Assembly: GCA_937899265.1 (NCBI GenBank)
Contig: CALBPV010000078.1
Location: forward strand, 1-49,191
DNA from: an uncultured Bacteroidales bacterium
GTDB taxonomy: Bacteria > Bacteroidota > Bacteroidia > Bacteroidales > UBA3663
Direction: 5' to 3'
DNA length: 49,191 nt
The notes beneath the pieces are model-generated. The model saw only the letters and a program-made list of their open reading frames with translations, had not been told where the DNA came from and searched no databases. Position 1 is the first letter of the stretch. Each line of letters starts with the position of its first letter. Made by a program: the position numbers and the translations under genes. Positions 39,398 to 48,404 of the stretch are shown piece after piece.

Positions 39398-41605
39398 TCA
39401 AATGTGTTTTCCGAGCACAAGCTGGAATTTGATTCCGAACTTGTTGTAACGGAATCCGTTCAGGCCTACAAAGCCGGCTATGGAGAGGTAATTGTTGCCG
39501 AATCCGTAGCCGGCTTCTGTATAGAAGGGCTTGCCGTCGGCAATGAGGTGGGAGAGATAGATGCGCTCGCTGATGACGTATTTGGACAACAGGCGCGATG
39601 AACGGTACAGCAGCAGAAAAGGAGCCTCGTACATCCCGTGTATCTGGAGGTAGGCCGAAGAGGAACCGAACCAATAGTCGTCCAGCAACGAGAAGGTGCC
39701 GCCGATGCGTTCGTCCCATGTGTTGGGATACTGCGAGCGCGAGAAATAGCGATAGTTGAAGAAGGGGCTGTGCTCCTGGTGGAAGAAATGGCCGAAGCCG
39801 GCATGATAGGAAAACGAGCGTATGGGGTCGAGGCGCATCACCTGATGGACATCGAACTCCATGCGCCAGAAATTGCTGTGGCTACCCTGAAGGTTCTGCC
39901 CCATCAGGACTTCGGCCTCGAAGGTGGGATAGAGTGACTCCACATAGCGTTTCTCCTTCTGCTCGTAGCGATAGAACTGGCGGGGCGTCCAGACGAGGCG
40001 CATGTAGGGCGAGATGTCGCTGTAGCGCGTATCGACGAGGGCATCGATACGTTCCCGGGTCATGGCTCGCGAGCCGTGTTTGCGGGGAGTGCGCAGGTTG
40101 TAAATCGCACCGCCGAAGAGCTTGAGCCCGTTCTTGATTTCCCAGAAATGTTCGAGTTTGAATTCGTGATGGTCGTAGTAGTCGATTCCGAGACGGTCGA
40201 AATTCACATTGGCTGTGTCGGAGGCTTTGATGGCATCGTTGACGATGTCTTTGAATTTGACCGGGAAACCGGCTTGCTTCTTGGTGACGGACAGACTCAG
40301 ACCTTGCAGCTGACGCGGATGGTGGATGAACTCGGTCTCGAGGGCATAGCGCAATTCGCGGCGTCCGAAGGCATAACCTATCTCCGGATAGATATAGAGG
40401 CGCTTACCGTCTTGGAACCGGCGGTTGATGCGGGCTCGTGTACGCAGCGTGAAGCCGTTGAGGTTGTCGTAGCCGAACGCCGACGGCTCGAAGGGGCCGT
40501 AGAGCTTGAAGTCGGAGCCCAGCACGTCGTAGTGGGAGGTGGCGACCAGACGTTCGGGGAGTTTCTTGAGCCAATCGTGGAATCCGCGGTTCTCGTCGGG
40601 GTCAATCACCTCGTGGGTCTCCTCGTCTATCTTGATGCGTTTCCGGCGGCGGATTTCTTCCCAGCGACGTTCCTCTTCGGCCGCTTCGAGGGCATAGGCC
40701 AGCGAGTCGGGCAGAGGGCGGGGACGCAGGGAGTCGAGTGCGTAGTCGGGCAGTTGCGGAGAATAGTAGTAGTCGGTCACATCGAGCGAGAGGGTGTCGG
40801 GATTGATATCCTTGAGGCGCGTGAGCCGGTTGTAGGTGTAGAAGCAGTCGTATTTGTTGATGCCCTCGGCAGTGAGGTACTTGTATTTGATTTCGAGGTG
40901 ACTCTGCCGGATGCGTACATCACCGTCCCGGTCGTCCATGAGAACAGAGATTTCGGCTTTGGCAAAATCGACCAGAAACTGAAGGGTGCCCGCATAGACA
41001 TGCTGCCCGTCGGCTGAAATGAGGATATAGCCTTCCTGGAGGGCATGGTGACTGCGACGGGGTTTGAAATTGATCCAGGCACAGAGTTCTCCGTGCTGGC
41101 GTAGGGTGTCGGTGAGGGTGAAGGCATATTCGTTGAGACCGTCTTTGGAGAAGGGGGGCACGAGCGCATTGCGGTTGCCCATCGATTGCGGACGGTCCAC
41201 ATTATAGAGGGGAAGAACCGCCTGGAAAGCCTCGCGGAGGTGGGCTTTGCTGTAACGTTGCGAACCTCGGAATGCCTGAATCTCGGCACGAAGCTGGTAG
41301 GGATAGCGATAGGAGGTCTGTACGATGCCTTCGAACACGGACACCTTGTCCGAACATTCAAAGGGCATCAGATGACGCAACAGGCGGGAGGGAAGTCCTC
41401 GGCGGGTACATTCCGACGTGCCGGAAATGTAGATTTGAATCGAAGCTTCGGCCGGGAGGCTGGTGATGGCGGAATCGTAGCGTTGGTTGAGAGCGGACAG
41501 TATCGACTCGAGCAGTGTCGGCTGAGGGAGGTCGGCCTCCTCTTCGTGGGAGGAAGCAGACGCGAATGTCAGCGCGCTGAGGAAGAGGATGAGGATTCTA
41601 CGCAT
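39398..41605 (-). CDS. DUF5686-type outer-membrane protein
   Basis: The 735-residue protein begins with a signal peptide (MRRILILFLSALTFASAS). The middle has alternating beta structure, and the C-terminal half looks like an outer-membrane beta-barrel: repeated amphipathic strands rich in Tyr, Phe and Arg, ending KFGIKFQLVLGKHI. This matches the DUF5686 family of Bacteroidota. The usual N-terminal carboxypeptidase-regulatory-like domain is not obvious here. Function is unknown. The start overlaps the rsgA stop by 8 bp, so it is translationally coupled to rsgA. It converges on the ABC-F gene with 4 bp between stops. Confidence 0.8.
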   Translation of the reverse strand: MRRILILFLSALTFASASSHEEEADLPQPTLLESILSALNQRYDSAITSLPAEASIQIYISGTSECTRRGLPSRLLRHLMPFECSDKVSVFEGIVQTSYRYPYQLRAEIQAFRGSQRYSKAHLREAFQAVLPLYNVDRPQSMGNRNALVPPFSKDGLNEYAFTLTDTLRQHGELCAWINFKPRRSHHALQEGYILISADGQHVYAGTLQFLVDFAKAEISVLMDDRDGDVRIRQSHLEIKYKYLTAEGINKYDCFYTYNRLTRLKDINPDTLSLDVTDYYYSPQLPDYALDSLRPRPLPDSLAYALEAAEEERRWEEIRRRKRIKIDEETHEVIDPDENRGFHDWLKKLPERLVATSHYDVLGSDFKLYGPFEPSAFGYDNLNGFTLRTRARINRRFQDGKRLYIYPEIGYAFGRRELRYALETEFIHHPRQLQGLSLSVTKKQAGFPVKFKDIVNDAIKASDTANVNFDRLGIDYYDHHEFKLEHFWEIKNGLKLFGGAIYNLRTPRKHGSRAMTRERIDALVDTRYSDISPYMRLVWTPRQFYRYEQKEKRYVESLYPTFEAEVLMGQNLQGSHSNFWRMEFDVHQVMRLDPIRSFSYHAGFGHFFHQEHSPFFNYRYFSRSQYPNTWDERIGGTFSLLDDYWFGSSSAYLQIHGMYEAPFLLLYRSSRLLSKYVISERIYLSHLIADGKPFYTEAGYGFGNNYLSIAGFVGLNGFRYNKFGIKFQLVLGKHI

Positions 41606-42557
41606 CTCCGTTACGGTATTTGCTTTCGCCTTCGTCGTCGAGTATGGATAGATAGCTTAGGTATCGCGATTGTGCGATGAGGTGTTGGTTCAACGCTTGC
41701 CGTACCGCGCATCCGGGTTCGTGGGTGTGGGTGCAGTTGTTGAAGCGGCAGTCTTTGGCAAATTTGAAAATTTCGGGAAAATAGTGGGAGGTTTCTTCAC
41801 GCGAGAATTCTATCGTGCCGAACCCTTTGATGCCCGGAGTGTCGATGATGTAGCCTTTTTGGTCCGGGAGGGCATGCATTTCCGAGAATGTAGTGGTGTG
41901 CATCCCCTGGTCGTGGCTCTCGCTGATGGCCTCTGTGCGGATGTTGCGGTCGGGGAGGATGGCGTTGATGAGTGAACTCTTGCCCACACCGCTGTGACCC
42001 GAAAAGAGGGTGATGCTATCCTGAAGCCGCAGTTTCAACTCGTCGATGCCCTCGCCCGTAGCCACTGAGATGAGGCGCACCTCATAGCCGATGTAGCGGT
42101 AGAGTAAGGCCAGATTGTCGGCATAGCGACGCTGCTCCTCGTCGTACAGGTCGGTTTTGTTGATGAGGAGAGTGGCCGGCACACGATAGGCTTCGGCTGT
42201 GGCCAGAAAGCGGTCGATGAAGGTGGTCGATGTCTCGGGATGGGCCACCGTCACAATAAGGAAAACCTGGTCGAGATTGGCGGCCAGGATATGGGCTTGT
42301 TTGGAGAGATTGGAGGCTTTGCGGATGATGTAGTTCCTGCGCGGGCTGATGGAGTTGATGAATGCCACGCCTTCCTGATTGATTTCGAAGCTCACGCGGT
42401 CGCCTACGGCCACGGGATTGGTCGTACGGATGCCCTTGAGGCGAAAATTGCCCTTCACCTTGCAGGGCACATCCCCGGATGCTGCGCACCCCGACCCGTC
42501 GGAGTCGGGGCGCACTATATACCATGAGCCTGTGTTGCGTATGACCAATCCTGTCAT
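41598..42557 (-). CDS. rsgA: Ribosome small-subunit-dependent GTPase A
   Basis: RsgA helps late 30S maturation. The 319-residue protein has an N-terminal OB fold and a circularly permuted GTPase domain. The motifs therefore appear in the order NKTD (G4), GHSGVGKSS (G1) and DTPGIKGF (G3). The C-terminal zinc site is CRFNNCTHTHEPGC (C-x4-C-x-H-x5-C). It starts 1 bp after the frr stop and overlaps the DUF5686 gene at its end, so it is an inner gene of the pyrH-frr-rsgA run. Confidence 0.95.
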   Translation of the reverse strand: MTGLVIRNTGSWYIVRPDSDGSGCAASGDVPCKVKGNFRLKGIRTTNPVAVGDRVSFEINQEGVAFINSISPRRNYIIRKASNLSKQAHILAANLDQVFLIVTVAHPETSTTFIDRFLATAEAYRVPATLLINKTDLYDEEQRRYADNLALLYRYIGYEVRLISVATGEGIDELKLRLQDSITLFSGHSGVGKSSLINAILPDRNIRTEAISESHDQGMHTTTFSEMHALPDQKGYIIDTPGIKGFGTIEFSREETSHYFPEIFKFAKDCRFNNCTHTHEPGCAVRQALNQHLIAQSRYLSYLSILDDEGESKYRNGDA

Positions 42558-42558
42558 T

Positions 42559-43119
42559 TCAGACCATCATGATCTCTTTTTCCTTCTCGGCGTAGAGATT
42601 GTCCACAGCTTTGATTTGGCGGTCGTGAATCTTCTGGAGTTCGGCTTCAGCGTCCTTCTCGATGTCTTCGGAGAGACCGTCCTTGATGGCTTTTTTGAGC
42701 AGGTCGTTCACGTCGCGACGCACGTTGCGAATGCTTACTTTGGCGCTCTCGGCCTCTCCTTTGCTCTGTTTGGCGAGTGCACGGCGACGTTCCTCCGTCA
42801 TGGGAGGAATACCGAGACGAATCACCTCACCGTTGTTCTCGGGAGTGATGCCGAGCGACGAGTCGAGGATGGCTTTTTCGATGATTTTGAGCATGGATTT
42901 CTCCCAAGGAGCTATCACGATGCTCTTGGCGTCGGGCGTCGAGCAGTTGGCTACCTGCGAGAGTTCCATCTGGGAACCGTAGTAATCCACACGAATGCCA
43001 TCGAGAAGGCGTACGGAAGCACGGCCTGCGCGGATGTGGGCGAAGGCGTCTTCGAGATGGTCAACAGCGCCTTGCATCTTAGCTTCGGCGTCTTTCAAAG
43101 TTTTCTTAACGTCAATCAT
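42559..43119 (-). CDS. frr: Ribosome recycling factor
   Basis: Frr releases ribosomes from mRNA after termination, together with EF-G. The 186-residue protein has the family pattern: KMQGAVDHLEDAFAHIRAGRASVRLLDGIRVDYYGS, then IRLGIPPMTEERRRALAK and a C-terminal helix. Length is standard. ATG 43119 is chosen. It follows pyrH by 5 bp, the common pyrH-frr pairing. Confidence 0.96.
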   Translation of the reverse strand: MIDVKKTLKDAEAKMQGAVDHLEDAFAHIRAGRASVRLLDGIRVDYYGSQMELSQVANCSTPDAKSIVIAPWEKSMLKIIEKAILDSSLGITPENNGEVIRLGIPPMTEERRRALAKQSKGEAESAKVSIRNVRRDVNDLLKKAIKDGLSEDIEKDAEAELQKIHDRQIKAVDNLYAEKEKEIMMV

Positions 43120-43124
43120 AGTTT

Positions 43125-43832
43125 TTATTTTTCGTAAACATAAGTACCGATATTCTCGCCTTTCATGAGCTTGAGGAGGTTGCCGTCTTTGTCCATATTG
43201 AAGACAATGATGGGGAGATGGTTGTCGCGGCACAGGGTAGTGGCCGTGAGATCCATGATTTTCAAGCCCTTGTTGTAGATTTCGTCGTAGGTGATGCGGT
43301 CGTATTTTGTGGCCGAAGGGTCTTTCTCGGGGTCGGCTGTGTAGATGCCGTCCACGCGAGTACCCTTGAGCATCACGTCGGCTTCAATCTCGATGCCGCG
43401 CAGGGCCGAACCCGTGTCTGTGGTGAAATAGGGACAGCCTGTTCCGCCGGCCAAGATGGCTATTTCGCCGGCCTGCAGGGCTTCGATGGCTTTCCACTTG
43501 GAGTACTGTTCGCCGACGGGGAACATGTTGATGGCCGTCAGGACGCGGGCTTTCTGACCTGCTGCGGTGAGAGCCGACGAGAGGGCGAGGGCGTTGATGG
43601 TGGTGGCCAACATGCCCATCTGGTCGCCTTTCACGCGGTCGAACCCTTTGCCGGCACCGCTCAGACCCCGGAAGATGTTGCCGCCGCCTATCACGATGCC
43701 AATCTGCACGCCCAGGTCGGCGATGTCCTTGATTTGGCGGGCGTAGGCTGCCAGACGGTTCTCGTCGATGCCGTATTGTTTTTCTCCCATGAGCGACTCT
43801 CCGCTCAGCTTAAGCAATATGCGCTTGTACAT
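43125..43832 (-). CDS. pyrH: Uridylate kinase
   Basis: PyrH phosphorylates UMP to UDP. The 235-residue amino-acid-kinase-fold protein starts YKRILLKLSGESLMG. It shows IVIGGGNIFRG, MGMLATTINALAL, GTGCPYFTTDTGSALRG and GTRVDGIYTADP, all typical. It heads the pyrH-frr-rsgA-DUF5686 run with its own promoter. GTP regulation is known for the family but not visible here. Confidence 0.96.
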   Translation of the reverse strand: MYKRILLKLSGESLMGEKQYGIDENRLAAYARQIKDIADLGVQIGIVIGGGNIFRGLSGAGKGFDRVKGDQMGMLATTINALALSSALTAAGQKARVLTAINMFPVGEQYSKWKAIEALQAGEIAILAGGTGCPYFTTDTGSALRGIEIEADVMLKGTRVDGIYTADPEKDPSATKYDRITYDEIYNKGLKIMDLTATTLCRDNHLPIIVFNMDKDGNLLKLMKGENIGTYVYEK

Positions 43833-43882
43833 TTTTTTTTATAGTTTAAAAGTCCAAAAGTTCAAGTGTCGATTTTCGGGTG

Positions 43883-43913
43883 CAAATTTAAGAAAAAAAA
43901 ATGATATTACAAA
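43883..43913 (-). promoter_or_regulatory. Promoter of pyrH
   Basis: On the minus strand TTTG (43913-43910) and TAAATTTG (43890-43883) are spaced by 19 bp. It overlaps the T-tract of the exbD terminator, so one operon ends where the next begins. Confidence 0.7.
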
Positions 43914-43946
43914 ACAAAAGGAGAGAAATCTTGCGATTTCCCTCCT
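43910..43946 (-). terminator. Intrinsic terminator of the exbB-exbD operon
   Basis: On the minus strand AGGAGGGAAATC (43946-43935) pairs with GATTTCTCTCCT (43930-43919), 12 bp with one G-U, around a 4-nt loop. TTTTGTTTTG follows. It lies 23 bp after the last exbD stop. Confidence 0.85.
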
Positions 43947-43968
43947 AATTTCTGTATTCGGGTGCTTT

Positions 43969-44418
43969 TTATCGTTTAGCAGAGTAGCTAATCTTCAAGC
44001 ACTGCGCTTTGCGAAGCTCGGTCTTGAGTTCGGTGACGATACCCATTTTTGTCTCGCGGTCGATTTTCATCGAAACCTGCATCTTGGGCTGGTCAACCTC
44101 CTTCATGGACTGACGCTGCTGAGTCATCTTCGGAACGACATTCTCGAGATCGAGGAAGTCGTCGTTGAATTGAATCAAGCTCTCGCGTCCGTACTTCTTG
44201 TCTTTGGGCTTGCCCACGAGGATGGTCGTAACGAGAGATTTGTTCTCCAGCTTGACCACCTGGTCGGCACGGGGCGTATTGACATACACCTTCGGATTGT
44301 CCTCACGCATGTGGGTAATGCACATGAAGAAGAACAGGAGAGAGAATACCAAGTCGGGGAGTGACGAGGTGTTCAATTCGGGCATTTCTTTCTTTTGTCC
44401 GCCATTAAATTTTCCCAT
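43969..44418 (-). CDS. exbD: ExbD/TolR-family biopolymer transporter (second copy)
   Basis: The 149-residue protein has one N-terminal membrane helix (SLPDLVFSLLFFFMCIT) with the key proton-path aspartate D22, then a periplasmic domain. ExbD works with ExbB to use the proton gradient and drive TonB-dependent outer-membrane transport. It is the last gene of the exbB operon, 15 bp after the first exbD. The two copies differ greatly in their periplasmic parts. Confidence 0.88.
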   Translation of the reverse strand: MGKFNGGQKKEMPELNTSSLPDLVFSLLFFFMCITHMREDNPKVYVNTPRADQVVKLENKSLVTTILVGKPKDKKYGRESLIQFNDDFLDLENVVPKMTQQRQSMKEVDQPKMQVSMKIDRETKMGIVTELKTELRKAQCLKISYSAKR

Positions 44419-44433
44419 AGTCTTATACTCCTT

Positions 44434-45039
44434 TTATTGATATTTTGCGTTAGCTTCTGAGATGTTCATCGGGTAGTAGTCCTTGAGGGCTTGCATTTCC
44501 TCTTTGGTAAGGACTTCTTCATCGTAGTCTTTGTTGAATTTGCTCTTGGCCAATTCCTGACGGAGTTCGTTATAGGCGGCAACGAGCTCGTTCTGTACAG
44601 CGATGTACTTTTCGTAGCTTGTGCCGTAGTCACTCTGCAGGGAGATGACGTGGTTCTTGGGAATCATGGTGTTGGTTCCGAAGAACTGAGCAAGTTCGGG
44701 ACTCTTTTCGGGATCGACGGCTTTCATTTCGGGACCGCGTTCGCCCGAGAACTCACCCTGAGCGGTAATGAAGTTCTTGGCTTTTTCGCGAAGCTGCGAA
44801 ACATCGGCAATCTGGTCGCCAATCATCAAGTCGTTGTTGGCGTTGACGAGCACGTTGAGGATGTTGCGCTTCTTGATGTCCTGATTGGTCTGTTCCTCCG
44901 TCCAGCGGGGGAGAAGGCGCGTCAAACCTTCATCGGTATCCATTGACGTAACCACGAGGAAGAAGATAAGCAGCGTGAAGGCGAGGTCGGCGCTTGAAGA
45001 AGCGTTCATGCCCGGCACTTTTCTTTTCTTTTTTCCCAT
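44434..45039 (-). CDS. exbD: ExbD/TolR-family biopolymer transporter (first copy, long form)
   Basis: The 201-residue protein has a basic N-terminus and the membrane helix ASSSADLAFTLLIFFLVVTSM with aspartate D18. Its periplasmic domain is longer than in E. coli ExbD (141 residues), with an insertion around residues 100-160 rich in charged residues. Two unequal exbD genes after one exbB are usual in Bacteroidota. It starts 9 bp after the membrane protein gene. Confidence 0.88.
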   Translation of the reverse strand: MGKKKRKVPGMNASSSADLAFTLLIFFLVVTSMDTDEGLTRLLPRWTEEQTNQDIKKRNILNVLVNANNDLMIGDQIADVSQLREKAKNFITAQGEFSGERGPEMKAVDPEKSPELAQFFGTNTMIPKNHVISLQSDYGTSYEKYIAVQNELVAAYNELRQELAKSKFNKDYDEEVLTKEEMQALKDYYPMNISEANAKYQ

Positions 45040-45048
45040 AGTGTTGTC

Positions 45049-45531
45049 TTATTTTTTGATGAGGTTCTTTACACCGAAACCGATGATGAGACAGAATGTG
45101 ACGGCGATAAGGGCGTAGATGGAATACAGCCACATATCAATCATCTTCATTTCTGAAGCATCGTAGTGAACGTTTTCACCGCTGATAATCTTGTTGTATT
45201 CCGTTGCGGGGCTGATGAAGTAGCAAACGGCAAACAGTACAACGAAAGCAGCGATGGTAATCAGGCCGCGGAGCGTTCCCTTGGCGTCGCGCTGGAAGCC
45301 GAGAATAACCGACTGGATAGCGAAGACGATGAGGAGAAGGATGCCCAGGCCTACCACAACATATACCCAATAGAGATAGGGGTCAAGAATGGCCGATGTC
45401 TCAGTGGTTCCCTGTGTTGAAAGTGCATACTCGGCCTTCGGTCCTGCGAAGAAGACGACGAAGAGAACGAGAGTCACGGCAAAGAGAACCCAAAGAGCAA
45501 TGGTGGAAAGAGATATTTTCTTTTTCTGCAT
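45049..45531 (-). CDS. Membrane protein of the exbB-exbD operon
   Basis: The 160-residue protein has about four membrane helices (near residues 10-30, 52-75, 87-105 and 133-155) and a short periplasmic loop. I recognise it only by position: a conserved integral membrane protein is regularly found between exbB and exbD in Bacteroidota. It may be a third subunit of the motor. No catalytic motif is visible. Confidence 0.8.
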   Translation of the reverse strand: MQKKKISLSTIALWVLFAVTLVLFVVFFAGPKAEYALSTQGTTETSAILDPYLYWVYVVVGLGILLLIVFAIQSVILGFQRDAKGTLRGLITIAAFVVLFAVCYFISPATEYNKIISGENVHYDASEMKMIDMWLYSIYALIAVTFCLIIGFGVKNLIKK

Positions 45532-45567
45532 AACAGGGTTTCTTTGTTTTAGGGTAAATGAGTGGAT

Positions 45568-46290
45568 TTATTTGCTCTTGTAGCGGATGATGCTGTCCTC
45601 GAGGTCGATGGAGGCTTCCTCCATATCGCTCACGATGCCTTCAACCTTGGCCAAGAGGTAGTTGTAGAAGATCTGGAGAAGGATGGCTACAATGATACCA
45701 CCGATAGTGGTGATAAGGGCCACCTTCATACCTGCTGCAACGACTGTAGGAGAAATGTCACCTGCCTTAACGATGTCATCGAAGGCCTGTACCATACCTA
45801 CGGCTGTACCAAGGAAGCCGAGAGAAGGAGCAGCTGCGATGAAGAGGGTAATCCAGGAGAGGTTGGTCTCAAGGGCGGAAGACTTCAGCGAGCCGTAAGA
45901 AGCGATGGCTTTGTCGATGGCGTCGAGATCCTGACCGTCCTTCGTACGGATGAGAGCCTGTGCGAATACTTCGGCGATGGGGCCGCGGGTCTTCTTGGAA
46001 ATTTCGAGAGCCTCGTCGATGTTGCCCTGCTCAACGGCAGAGGTAACTTCCTCAACGAGCTTCTTGGTGTTGACCTCAGCGAGGTTCAGGTAGATGATAC
46101 GCTCGATGACGAATGCCATACCGAGAGCGAGAGCGAGGGCGATGAGAGCCATGAAGCCGGGACCACCGTCGATGAAATACGTTTTGAGGACGTGGTGGAA
46201 GCTTGTGCTTTCTGCTGCTTCCTCAGCCTCCTGAGCGAAAAGGGGTGCTGCCAATGCGATAGCTGACAGCGTCATGAAAAATTTTTTCAT
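45568..46290 (-). CDS. exbB: ExbB/TolQ/MotA-family proton channel protein
   Basis: The 240-residue protein has a cleavable-looking signal sequence (MKKFFMTLSAIALAAPLFAQ), a short acidic segment, then three membrane helices. The conserved block AAPSLGFLGTAVGMVQAFDDI and TTIGGIIVAILLQIFYNYL is the MotA/TolQ/ExbB core. ExbB and ExbD form the proton-driven motor that powers TonB. No tonB gene is in the window. ATG 46290 is chosen; upstream codons would cross the promoter. Confidence 0.93.
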   Translation of the reverse strand: MKKFFMTLSAIALAAPLFAQEAEEAAESTSFHHVLKTYFIDGGPGFMALIALALALGMAFVIERIIYLNLAEVNTKKLVEEVTSAVEQGNIDEALEISKKTRGPIAEVFAQALIRTKDGQDLDAIDKAIASYGSLKSSALETNLSWITLFIAAAPSLGFLGTAVGMVQAFDDIVKAGDISPTVVAAGMKVALITTIGGIIVAILLQIFYNYLLAKVEGIVSDMEEASIDLEDSIIRYKSK

Positions 46291-46341
46291 TGAGCTTTTT
46301 GTTAATTTGTTAATAAATAAAGGGGTTAATAATTGATGCTG

Positions 46342-46349
46342 CAAAGTTA
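46342..46349 (-). promoter_or_regulatory. -7 element of the exbB operon
   Basis: TAACTTTG (46349-46342, minus strand) fits TAnnTTTG about 52 bp before the exbB ATG. A good -33 box is not obvious; the tatD coding region lies immediately upstream. Confidence 0.5.
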
Positions 46350-46381
46350 CATAAAATTTTCGACTCTGCTGTATCTGAAGG

Positions 46382-47200
46382 TCAAAAACTTGCGTTTTTA
46401 ACATCTTTTAAGTCCCAATAGAAGAGTTTTGCCGCATTTTGGGTGGTAATTCGTGCTGTTTCGTCGCGTTCTGTGCCCAGTATTTCGGCCAGAGCTGTGG
46501 CTGTCAGCGCCGTGTAGGAGGGTTCGTTCCTGCGTCCGCGATAAGGCATAGGGGCGAGGTAGGGTGCGTCGGTTTCGAGCACGATGCGGTCGATTCCCAC
46601 GTGGCGGGCGATGTCGGGCACTTGGCTGTGTTTGTAGGTCAATGTGCCGCCTATTCCGAAGAGGAAGTCTCCCCAACGGAGGGCTTCGTCGGCCTCGCCG
46701 GCTGTGCCGCTGTAGCAGTGGAGTATGCCTCTCAGTCTCCGTCCTCTGTCGTCGGCGTAGCGTTTCATGGAGGGAAGCAGGGCGAGCAGCTCTCCCATCG
46801 CATCGCGCACATGCAGCAGCACGGGCAGGTCTTCGTCCACTGCCAGTTGCCATTGGAGTGTGAGCACCCGCTTCTGGTCTTCGAGACGGGTCTTGTCCCA
46901 GTGGAGGTCGAGGCCTATCTCGCCGATGGCTGTCCAGTCGTCGTACTTGCGGTAGAGGCGGCTGATTTCGCGGAACTGCTCTTCCACATCCTCCGCCATG
47001 TTTTCGGGATGGATGCCTATGGAGGGGAAGGCGAAACCCGGGTGTGCGGCACAGAAGGCGTGGATGGGTTCGGCTTCCGTCTCGTCGCAGCAGGCTACCA
47101 CGATTCTTTCCACACCCGCACTTAAACAGCGTTCGACGCAGCTTTCACGGTCTGCGTCGAACGGTTTGTCTGTCAGGTGACAATGCGTGTCAACAATCAT
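46382..47200 (-). CDS. tatD: TatD-family metal-dependent hydrolase
   Basis: The 272-residue TIM-barrel protein has the metal motif VDTHCHL at the start, then IGEIGLDLHWD, VLLHVRDA, GILHCYSG and ETDAPYLAP. These supply the His, Glu and Asp ligands of the TatD DNase family. E. coli TatD is a 3'-5' exonuclease; related proteins vary in substrate. Its ATG overlaps the stop of the YD-repeat lipoprotein gene by one base (TGATG), so translation is probably coupled. Confidence 0.93.
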   Translation of the reverse strand: MIVDTHCHLTDKPFDADRESCVERCLSAGVERIVVACCDETEAEPIHAFCAAHPGFAFPSIGIHPENMAEDVEEQFREISRLYRKYDDWTAIGEIGLDLHWDKTRLEDQKRVLTLQWQLAVDEDLPVLLHVRDAMGELLALLPSMKRYADDRGRRLRGILHCYSGTAGEADEALRWGDFLFGIGGTLTYKHSQVPDIARHVGIDRIVLETDAPYLAPMPYRGRRNEPSYTALTATALAEILGTERDETARITTQNAAKLFYWDLKDVKNASF

Positions 47201-48285
47201 CAGTCTTCGTCGTCCGCTACGGTGAGGTGCTTGTCCTGGAGGTTCACAACGGGTTTTGTGCCGATTCCGGGAGCTGCAGCAGCGGCGGGCGTCTTGCTGT
47301 CGGCGGGATAGCTGTAGTTCGTGCGGTTCATGCGCAGACCCTTGTTGGTCTGGATGGCCGAAATGAACTGTGCTTCTGTCAGACGGCCCTGCTCGTCGTA
47401 GGTGTAAGACTTGTTGTTCTCGGGATTCCAGTTGCCCTGACGGAAGCGCTGTGTGGCTTCGGCGGTAATCTGACCCTTGTCGTTGTACTCCTTGATATAT
47501 TTGCGCGAGGGCATGTCTTCGCGCTTCGTGGAGTTCTTGTGGCGTACCACGAGTTCTTCGGTCACCTGTCCGGCTTCGTTGTAGGTGTAAACCATCTTGG
47601 CGTCATGTTTCAACTTGCCCTTCTTCACGTCGTAGAAGTAGTAATCGAGCTGACCGAGGCGGTTCTGGTCGTTCCACTTGTAGTTGTACCAGCAGGACTG
47701 TCTTCTGTCGCCCGTAGCGCTGGTGTAGTCCTTGCGGTCGGCTACACGTCCCTGTTCGTCGTAGGTGTAGGTCCACTCATAGCCGGGATTCCAACGCAGG
47801 TTGGCATAGGTGCTTTCCTTGATTTCCGTCAGGTTGCCGTTGGCATCGTAGCTATAGACATACTTCACGGCGGGCTCTATCTTCTGGCGCTCGTTGTTCC
47901 AGACAGACTGCACTTCCTCGGTCACATTGCCGTTGGCATCGTAGGTGAATACGTCGGTACCTGCGGTTTTGTCGCCTTCGAGGTCTTTGCTATAGACGGG
48001 CTTGCCGTCCTTATAGATGGTTTGGGCTACTTTTTCGCACTTGTCGCCCTTCAGCTGATACTGGTCCACAACGGCCAGCTTGCCATCGGCAGCATAACCC
48101 TGCACATCGACAAACTTCTTGTTGTCTTCCTTGCCGAGGTAGCCTTCTTCGTAGTACATCGTGTCCGTCCAGGCCACTGCATCGGGCGTGGGCTCTGCAG
48201 TCTCGGCCTTCTCACTGTTGCCGCCACAGTTGTAGGCAGCAAAGAGGGTAGCGCAGAATGCGCTTGCATAAAGAATTTTTTTCAT
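47200..48285 (-). CDS. YD-repeat-like lipoprotein
   Basis: The 361-residue protein has a signal peptide with a probable lipidation Cys 20 (FAAYNC). It then carries about seven repeats of the YD/RHS type: FTYDANGNVTE, YSYDANGNLTE, YTYDEQGRVAD, YTYNEAGQVTE, YNDKGQITAE, YTYDEQGRLTE and a degenerate copy. Such repeats form extended beta structures. It resembles small Bacteroidota lipoproteins with YD-like repeats; no enzymatic motif is present. The C-terminal tail is Ala/Pro-rich and acidic. It is the first gene of a two-gene unit with tatD. Confidence 0.8.
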   Translation of the reverse strand: MKKILYASAFCATLFAAYNCGGNSEKAETAEPTPDAVAWTDTMYYEEGYLGKEDNKKFVDVQGYAADGKLAVVDQYQLKGDKCEKVAQTIYKDGKPVYSKDLEGDKTAGTDVFTYDANGNVTEEVQSVWNNERQKIEPAVKYVYSYDANGNLTEIKESTYANLRWNPGYEWTYTYDEQGRVADRKDYTSATGDRRQSCWYNYKWNDQNRLGQLDYYFYDVKKGKLKHDAKMVYTYNEAGQVTEELVVRHKNSTKREDMPSRKYIKEYNDKGQITAEATQRFRQGNWNPENNKSYTYDEQGRLTEAQFISAIQTNKGLRMNRTNYSYPADSKTPAAAAAPGIGTKPVVNLQDKHLTVADDED

Positions 48286-48328
48286 CTTGAAGTAAATTTA
48301 TTTTTTTAAGCTTAAAAGAATTATGTTG

Positions 48329-48360
48329 CAAAGATACATGTTTCTTCCGACATATCCAAA
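48329..48360 (-). promoter_or_regulatory. Promoter of the YD-repeat lipoprotein / tatD unit
   Basis: On the minus strand TTTG (48360-48357) and TATCTTTG (48336-48329) are spaced by 20 bp. Predicted start near 48324, about 39 nt before the ATG. Confidence 0.75.
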
Positions 48361-48404
48361 TCCCGCAGGTCTTTTTTCGTTTCAAGGGCAAAAAAACGTC
48401 CGTT

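Noticed and set aside
39398..41605. TonB-dependent receptor (SusC-like) for the large outer-membrane protein
   Set aside because: No plug domain or TonB box is visible; the layout fits DUF5686 better.
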